Assembly (NCBI GenBank): GCA_904397835.1
Contig: CAJFOV010000007.1
Span: forward strand, 1 to 64,000
Direction: 5' to 3'
Length of the DNA: 64,000 nucleotides
From: Candidatus Aristotella avistercoris
GTDB lineage: Bacteria > Bacillota > Clostridia > Oscillospirales > Ruminococcaceae
Part shown: piece by piece, positions 60,870 to 64,000 of the stretch
Numbering within the stretch: position 1 is the stretch's first letter
Layout of the letters: each line of letters starts with the position of its first letter
Position numbers and translations under genes: made by a program
The notes under the pieces: generated by a model
What the model saw: only the letters and a program-made list of their open reading frames with translations
The model's database searches: none
What the model was told of the DNA's origin: nothing

Positions 60870-61266
60870 ATGAGTTGGATTTGGTGAAGCTCAGTGTTCC
60901 ACTGACACTGCTACCCTCATATTCTACTGTGGAATAGTAGCGAGGGATTCCACTGACCTCAATGTTATACAAACTAAAGCTACCCGAGTTATCCATCTTT
61001 TGGACCGTTGCATCAAACAAAGATCCTGTAGTGGATTTCAATTTGTATGAGGCATACGAACCAGTTCTCAGCACATTTTTCCAATCGATTTTTGTTGACT
61101 CTCCAGTGGACCAACAAACATCGGTCGCTTTGTTGTTCCAAGAGCCGCTGCTCACAGAATAGCTTCTTGAGCCGTAGCCCATTGCTGAAATGCTCATACA
61201 CAGGATGGATACGACCACCAACAGAACCAAGCCCAGGCCGATCAAACGTTTTTTCTTCGTCAACAT
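60868..61266 (-). CDS. Small exported protein of unknown function
   Basis: A 132-residue protein with a signal-peptide-like start: basic MLTKKKRLIGLG, a hydrophobic core to about residue 29 and a likely cleavage near SISAMG. The mature part is rich in Ser, Tyr and Thr, beta-like, with a single Cys in TDVCWSTGES. No family recognised. Lead position before an ABC permease and ATPase suggests a peptide or surface protein handled or protected against by that transporter, which is inference. ATG 61266 follows AAAGGGGAAAG. Its promoter region is the most AT-rich of the window. Confidence 0.68.
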   Translation of the reverse strand: MLTKKKRLIGLGLVLLVVVSILCMSISAMGYGSRSYSVSSGSWNNKATDVCWSTGESTKIDWKNVLRTGSYASYKLKSTTGSLFDATVQKMDNSGSFSLYNIEVSGIPRYYSTVEYEGSSVSGTLSFTKSNS

Positions 61267-61355
61267 TTCTGTCTTTCCCCTTTCTCTGTTTTGTACATCT
61301 CTTCTCAGGATCTCCAATTAAAACTGAAACATTGGAATCTTCTCCTTTAATTGTA

Positions 61356-61384
61356 AATATATCATACATTTTCCAACAAATCAA
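61356..61384 (-). promoter_or_regulatory. Promoter of the exported-protein/ABC cassette
   Basis: On the minus strand TTGATT, 17 bases, TATATT. Confidence 0.62.
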
Positions 61385-61457
61385 TATATTTAGACATTTT
61401 TATTTTAAATATATTTATTTTTATATTTAAAATACACAAAGCATCATAAATTGTTAG

Positions 61458-61479
61458 ATTTATCCTCTTTAGGATAAAT
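61458..61479. promoter_or_regulatory. Inverted repeat upstream of the ABC cassette
   Basis: ATTTATCCT, four bases (CTTT), AGGATAAAT: a perfect dyad about 75 bases upstream of the promoter. It could be a regulator site or a weak terminator. Confidence 0.4.
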
Positions 61480-61567
61480 TCACGTATTGAAATATCTCAA
61501 AATCCCGATTTGAGATATCCATGAACCCAGTGGTCCTTACTCCTCCCGCCGGCTCGCGCCAATCAAA

Positions 61568-61600
61568 ATACCCACCGGCCAAGGTCAGGCCAGTGGGTAT
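61568..61600 (-). terminator. Terminator of the first MFS gene
   Basis: A 13-bp stem with one mismatch (61568-61580 with 61588-61600) is followed on the minus strand by TTTTGATTGG. Confidence 0.72.
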
Positions 61601-61650
61601 CAAATGGACAAAAATTCTATTCTCTCTGGACATTTGTGGAGTGCAGCCCT

Positions 61651-62922
61651 CTACGGTTCGGTTGCCGCCCGGGCCTCCAACGTGGGCATCTGCTTTTCCA
61701 ACCGTTGAAGGTTGAGGATACAGCCCACTCCCATCACTGCAACAGTGACCAACATCAACCAATAGGCCGGCACATAGGTCCCCATGGCATCAAAGACTGC
61801 CCCCATAAAGATCGGTGTGAGCATATCCCCCAACCGCAAAACGGCGATAACCAGACCATAGATAGATCCATAGTCTCTGGAACCGTAGTAGGAGCGAATG
61901 AGGATGGGGAATCCCACCGATCCATAGGCTCCCCCAATGCCGCAGCAGCAGACCATGGGCACCAGCGCCGCTGGGTAGCGGGCCAGCGCCGCCCCAAACA
62001 GCCCGATGGCCGTACACACATAGGGCCACACGGTGGCACGCTTGGGCCCCATGCGGTCATAGAACTCTCCCAGCAAAAACTTGCCCAGCGCAAGGCTGCC
62101 CATGCACAGAGCAGAAATGTTGGCCGCAAAGGAGGTGCTGTAGCCGCTCTCGCTGATGTGAGGAGAGACATTGAGCATGAGCCCATTCATCGCGATTTCT
62201 GACAAAAAGGCAATGCCGCAGAAGGTCCAAAAACTTGGGCGTCTGACGACCTGCCCCAACATCCAGCCACTCTGGGACGGGGCCCCTGTCTGCGGATTTG
62301 TCTGTGGATAGCCCCCCAGTGGCTCCAAGCCCATATCCTCCGGCCGGGTTCTGAGAACAAAAAATACAATGGGCACCAGCAGGAAAAAGATGAGGGCCGC
62401 ATGGATCTGATAGGTGGTGCGCCATCCCCAGCTCTCCAATAGCACGCCGGTGAGGGAGTTGAAGAGCATTCCTCCTACGCCGCTGCCCATGAAGGCCGCC
62501 CCCAGAGCCAGGCCCTGTTTTTCATGGAACCAGTTGCCAAGGATCATAGAGATGGGAACCATGTGATCCCACCCTAGGCAGACGCCCACCACAAAGGAGA
62601 TCAGATAGAACTGCCACAGCTGGGAGGCAAACGAGTAACCCAAAAGGCCCACTGCCAAAACAATGGAGCAAATTTTCATAACAAACCGTGTTTCGAGTTT
62701 GGAAAAAATCCGCCCGCTGAACACCGCCGCTATCAACTGCCCCGCATAAATTGCAGTGGTGATCCACCCTGCCGCCTGGCGGCTGATCCCCAAGTCATCG
62801 CAAAGGGGTTTGACAAACAGGCTGGCACAGTTGGTCACAATGCCCATGGTGAGGGCCATCACCACAAAGCTGGCCCCTACAATGACCCAGCCATAAAAAA
62901 ATTTTTTGGGCGTTCTCTGCAT
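61651..62922 (-). CDS. MFS transporter, OFA-like
   Basis: A 423-residue major-facilitator protein with 12 helices. It resembles the OFA (oxalate/formate antiporter) group, with FFYGWVIVGASFVVM at the start, GNWFHEKQGLALG, and LRTRPEDMGLEPLGG in the central loop; the substrate is likely a small carboxylate but cannot be fixed. The ATG has a weak ribosome site. It is followed upstream, on the same strand, by a close paralogue, suggesting a tandem duplication. Confidence 0.88.
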   Translation of the reverse strand: MQRTPKKFFYGWVIVGASFVVMALTMGIVTNCASLFVKPLCDDLGISRQAAGWITTAIYAGQLIAAVFSGRIFSKLETRFVMKICSIVLAVGLLGYSFASQLWQFYLISFVVGVCLGWDHMVPISMILGNWFHEKQGLALGAAFMGSGVGGMLFNSLTGVLLESWGWRTTYQIHAALIFFLLVPIVFFVLRTRPEDMGLEPLGGYPQTNPQTGAPSQSGWMLGQVVRRPSFWTFCGIAFLSEIAMNGLMLNVSPHISESGYSTSFAANISALCMGSLALGKFLLGEFYDRMGPKRATVWPYVCTAIGLFGAALARYPAALVPMVCCCGIGGAYGSVGFPILIRSYYGSRDYGSIYGLVIAVLRLGDMLTPIFMGAVFDAMGTYVPAYWLMLVTVAVMGVGCILNLQRLEKQMPTLEARAATEP

Positions 62923-63040
62923 CTCTCTGACACTTCTTTCTCAAAGATGTTTTAGCTGCTTTATTATTGTACTCCAATTTGCTCTGTCCTGCAAGGGCAT
63001 CCACACATAAGAACCACGTCTTTGGCCCCAGAACATGGCA

Positions 63041-63068
63041 AAAGGCCCTCTGCCAGGCCTCTGCCTTT
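63041..63068 (-). terminator. Probable terminator of the second MFS gene
   Basis: AAAGGCC (63041-63047) can pair with GCCTTT (63063-63068), with further internal pairing; TTTTGCC follows on the minus strand. The stem is imperfect. Confidence 0.5.
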
Positions 63069-63078
63069 CTTTATTTTA

Positions 63079-64000
63079 TTATGTATTGTTTTGTTCCAAT
63101 TTCAAAGCTGCCGCCTTGCCCTCCCGCTGGATCTGACGCAGATCCAGCATACAGAAGACGCCCATGACCAATGTAGTCACCGCCATGATCCAGTAGCCGG
63201 TGGTGTAGCTGCCTGTGGCGTCAAAGACCGCCCCCAGGAACACAGGTGTGATCATGCTGCCCAACTGCATCACCGCAGCCATGACGCCGTAGATGGTCCC
63301 ATAGTCCTTGGAGCCATAAAGGGTGCGCACCAGGATGGGGGTGGCAACAGAGCCATAGGCGCCCCCCAAGCCACAGCAACAGACCAGGACCACCAGCGCC
63401 ACTGGGTTGCGCACAAAGATGGCGCCCAACAGGCCCAAAACCGTGCACAGATAGGGCCAAAAGGTGGCCCACTTGACGCTCAACCGGTCATACAGGGTGC
63501 CCAGCAGGAATTTGCCAATGGCAAGGCTGCCCATACACAGCGCGGAGATGTTGGCTGCGAAGGAGGCACTGTAACCACTTTCACTGACGTGGGGGGAGAT
63601 GTTCAGCATCAGCCCGTTCATGCACACACCCACAAGAAGGTTGATCACCACAAAGGCCCAAAAGCTGAAGCGACCGGATATCTGCGCAAAAGTCCTGCCC
63701 TCCAACTCTGCCTGGGGTTGATTAGAGGAGGCAGCGCGCTTGCCAGCGCCGTAGGGCTCCAGGCCCATATCCTCCGGCCGGGTGCGCAGCACCAAGAAGA
63801 TGACAGGGATCAATACACAGAACATGATGGCAGCCAGAATTTGATAGGCGGTTCTCCAGCCCCACTGCTCCAGGAACACGCCGGTGAGGGAGTTGAAGAG
63901 CATCCCGCCCACGCCGCTGCCCATAAAGGCAATGCCCAGGGCAAAGCCCTGCTTTTCGTGGAACCAGTTGCCGACGATGATGGACAGGGGCACCATGTGG
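63079..64000 (-). CDS. MFS transporter, OFA-like, truncated by the window edge
   Basis: The C-terminal 307 or so residues of a second OFA-like MFS protein; its start lies beyond position 64000. It is closely similar to the neighbouring MFS protein throughout, for example GNWFHEKQGFALG, LRTRPEDMGLEPYG, MNGLMLNISPHVSESGYSASFAANISALCMGS (only partly quoted as SESGYSASFAANISAL), and VCCCGLGGAYGSV. No frameshift or stop is seen in the visible part. Substrate unknown. Confidence 0.88.
   Translation of the reverse strand, partial: HMVPLSIIVGNWFHEKQGFALGIAFMGSGVGGMLFNSLTGVFLEQWGWRTAYQILAAIMFCVLIPVIFLVLRTRPEDMGLEPYGAGKRAASSNQPQAELEGRTFAQISGRFSFWAFVVINLLVGVCMNGLMLNISPHVSESGYSASFAANISALCMGSLAIGKFLLGTLYDRLSVKWATFWPYLCTVLGLLGAIFVRNPVALVVLVCCCGLGGAYGSVATPILVRTLYGSKDYGTIYGVMAAVMQLGSMITPVFLGAVFDATGSYTTGYWIMAVTTLVMGVFCMLDLRQIQREGKAAALKLEQNNT

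Larger units (their letters stand above)
61267..61650. other. AT-rich gap upstream of the ABC cassette
   Basis: A 384-base gap, strongly AT-rich at 61370-61460. It holds a promoter (61356-61384), a perfect nine-bp inverted repeat (61458-61466 with 61471-61479) and the MFS terminator. No gene is seen. Confidence 0.5.

Noticed and set aside
1..64000. tRNA, rRNA, CRISPR array, insertion sequence, prophage or origin
   Set aside because: I looked for tRNA T-loop consensus, repeated spacers, transposase motifs, DnaA-box clusters and phage genes and found none.

Overview
The window reads as chromosomal DNA of a GC-rich, anaerobic, spore-forming Firmicute, most likely a gut clostridium of the Oscillospirales type (inference from gene families; no rRNA is present). 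Supporting genes are a one-polypeptide pyruvate:ferredoxin oxidoreductase, an NfnAB-type pair, ThyX instead of ThyA, a TIGR03960/DUF2344 pair, a SpoIVFA/SpoIVFB-like pair, DUF1540 and DUF1836 proteins, and many TTG/GTG starts fixed by strong Shine-Dalgarno sequences. I found no rRNA, tRNA, CRISPR array, insertion sequence, phage gene or replication origin. Most of it is ordinary core genome with short gaps and many clear intrinsic terminators.

Layout. 1-8.6 kb: cyclophilin, Nudix hydrolase, M20 peptidase, two small unknown proteins, FlK-like thioesterase, ClpC, a Cys/Gly-rich 61-residue protein behind a sigma-K-like promoter, and a GNAT protein. 8.7-13.5 kb: thyX-tmk-DUF2156 operon, then pcrA. 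13.8-18.4 kb: ferritin-like protein, a MazF-type toxin without a visible antitoxin, C_GCAxxG_C_C protein, an unknown protein, bioY with a BirA operator, and a methyltransferase. 18.5-22.8 kb: tig-clpP-clpX and a metallophosphoesterase. 22.9-28.7 kb: a DUF1540 protein and the rplS-lepB-rbgA-rnhB-yraN-dipeptidase-thrC run. 28.8-34.6 kb: the radical SAM pair, DUF1848, the spoIVF-like pair (overlapping by 128 bases) and a NusG-II protein. 34.9-42.8 kb: TSUP transporter, ECF S component, ferredoxin-tailed aldo/keto reductase behind a MerR-type promoter, zinc-ribbon protein, glyoxalase-like protein, and a BlaI/BlaR1/polysaccharide-deacetylase unit. 43-57.3 kb: nifJ, CorC-type transporter, an ArsR/HMA/P-type ATPase metal operon, divergent hlyIII/DUF1836, the nfn pair and a PepV-like dipeptidase. 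57.4-61.3 kb: an ABC cassette with a small exported protein. 61.6 kb to the end: two tandem MFS paralogues, the second cut by the window edge.

How the genes work together. Protein quality control is well covered (trigger factor, ClpP, ClpX, ClpC, cyclophilin). Reductant flow is represented by pyruvate:ferredoxin oxidoreductase and the NfnAB-like pair. Several regulatory circuits can be read directly: BirA at bioY, an ArsR/SmtB operator at the metal operon, BlaI-type dyads at blaI, a MerR-geometry promoter at the aldo/keto reductase and a palindrome between hlyIII and DUF1836. The sigma-K-like promoter of the Cys-rich protein fits with the pro-sigma-K processing pair found 26 kb away.

The least explained part is the 57.4-61.3 kb cassette. 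It has a 132-residue exported protein of unknown type, a 560-residue permease whose outer domain resembles the N-terminal domain of M1 aminopeptidases but lacks the catalytic domain, an ATPase, and a second permease interrupted near its start by an in-frame TAA with an ATG three bases further on.
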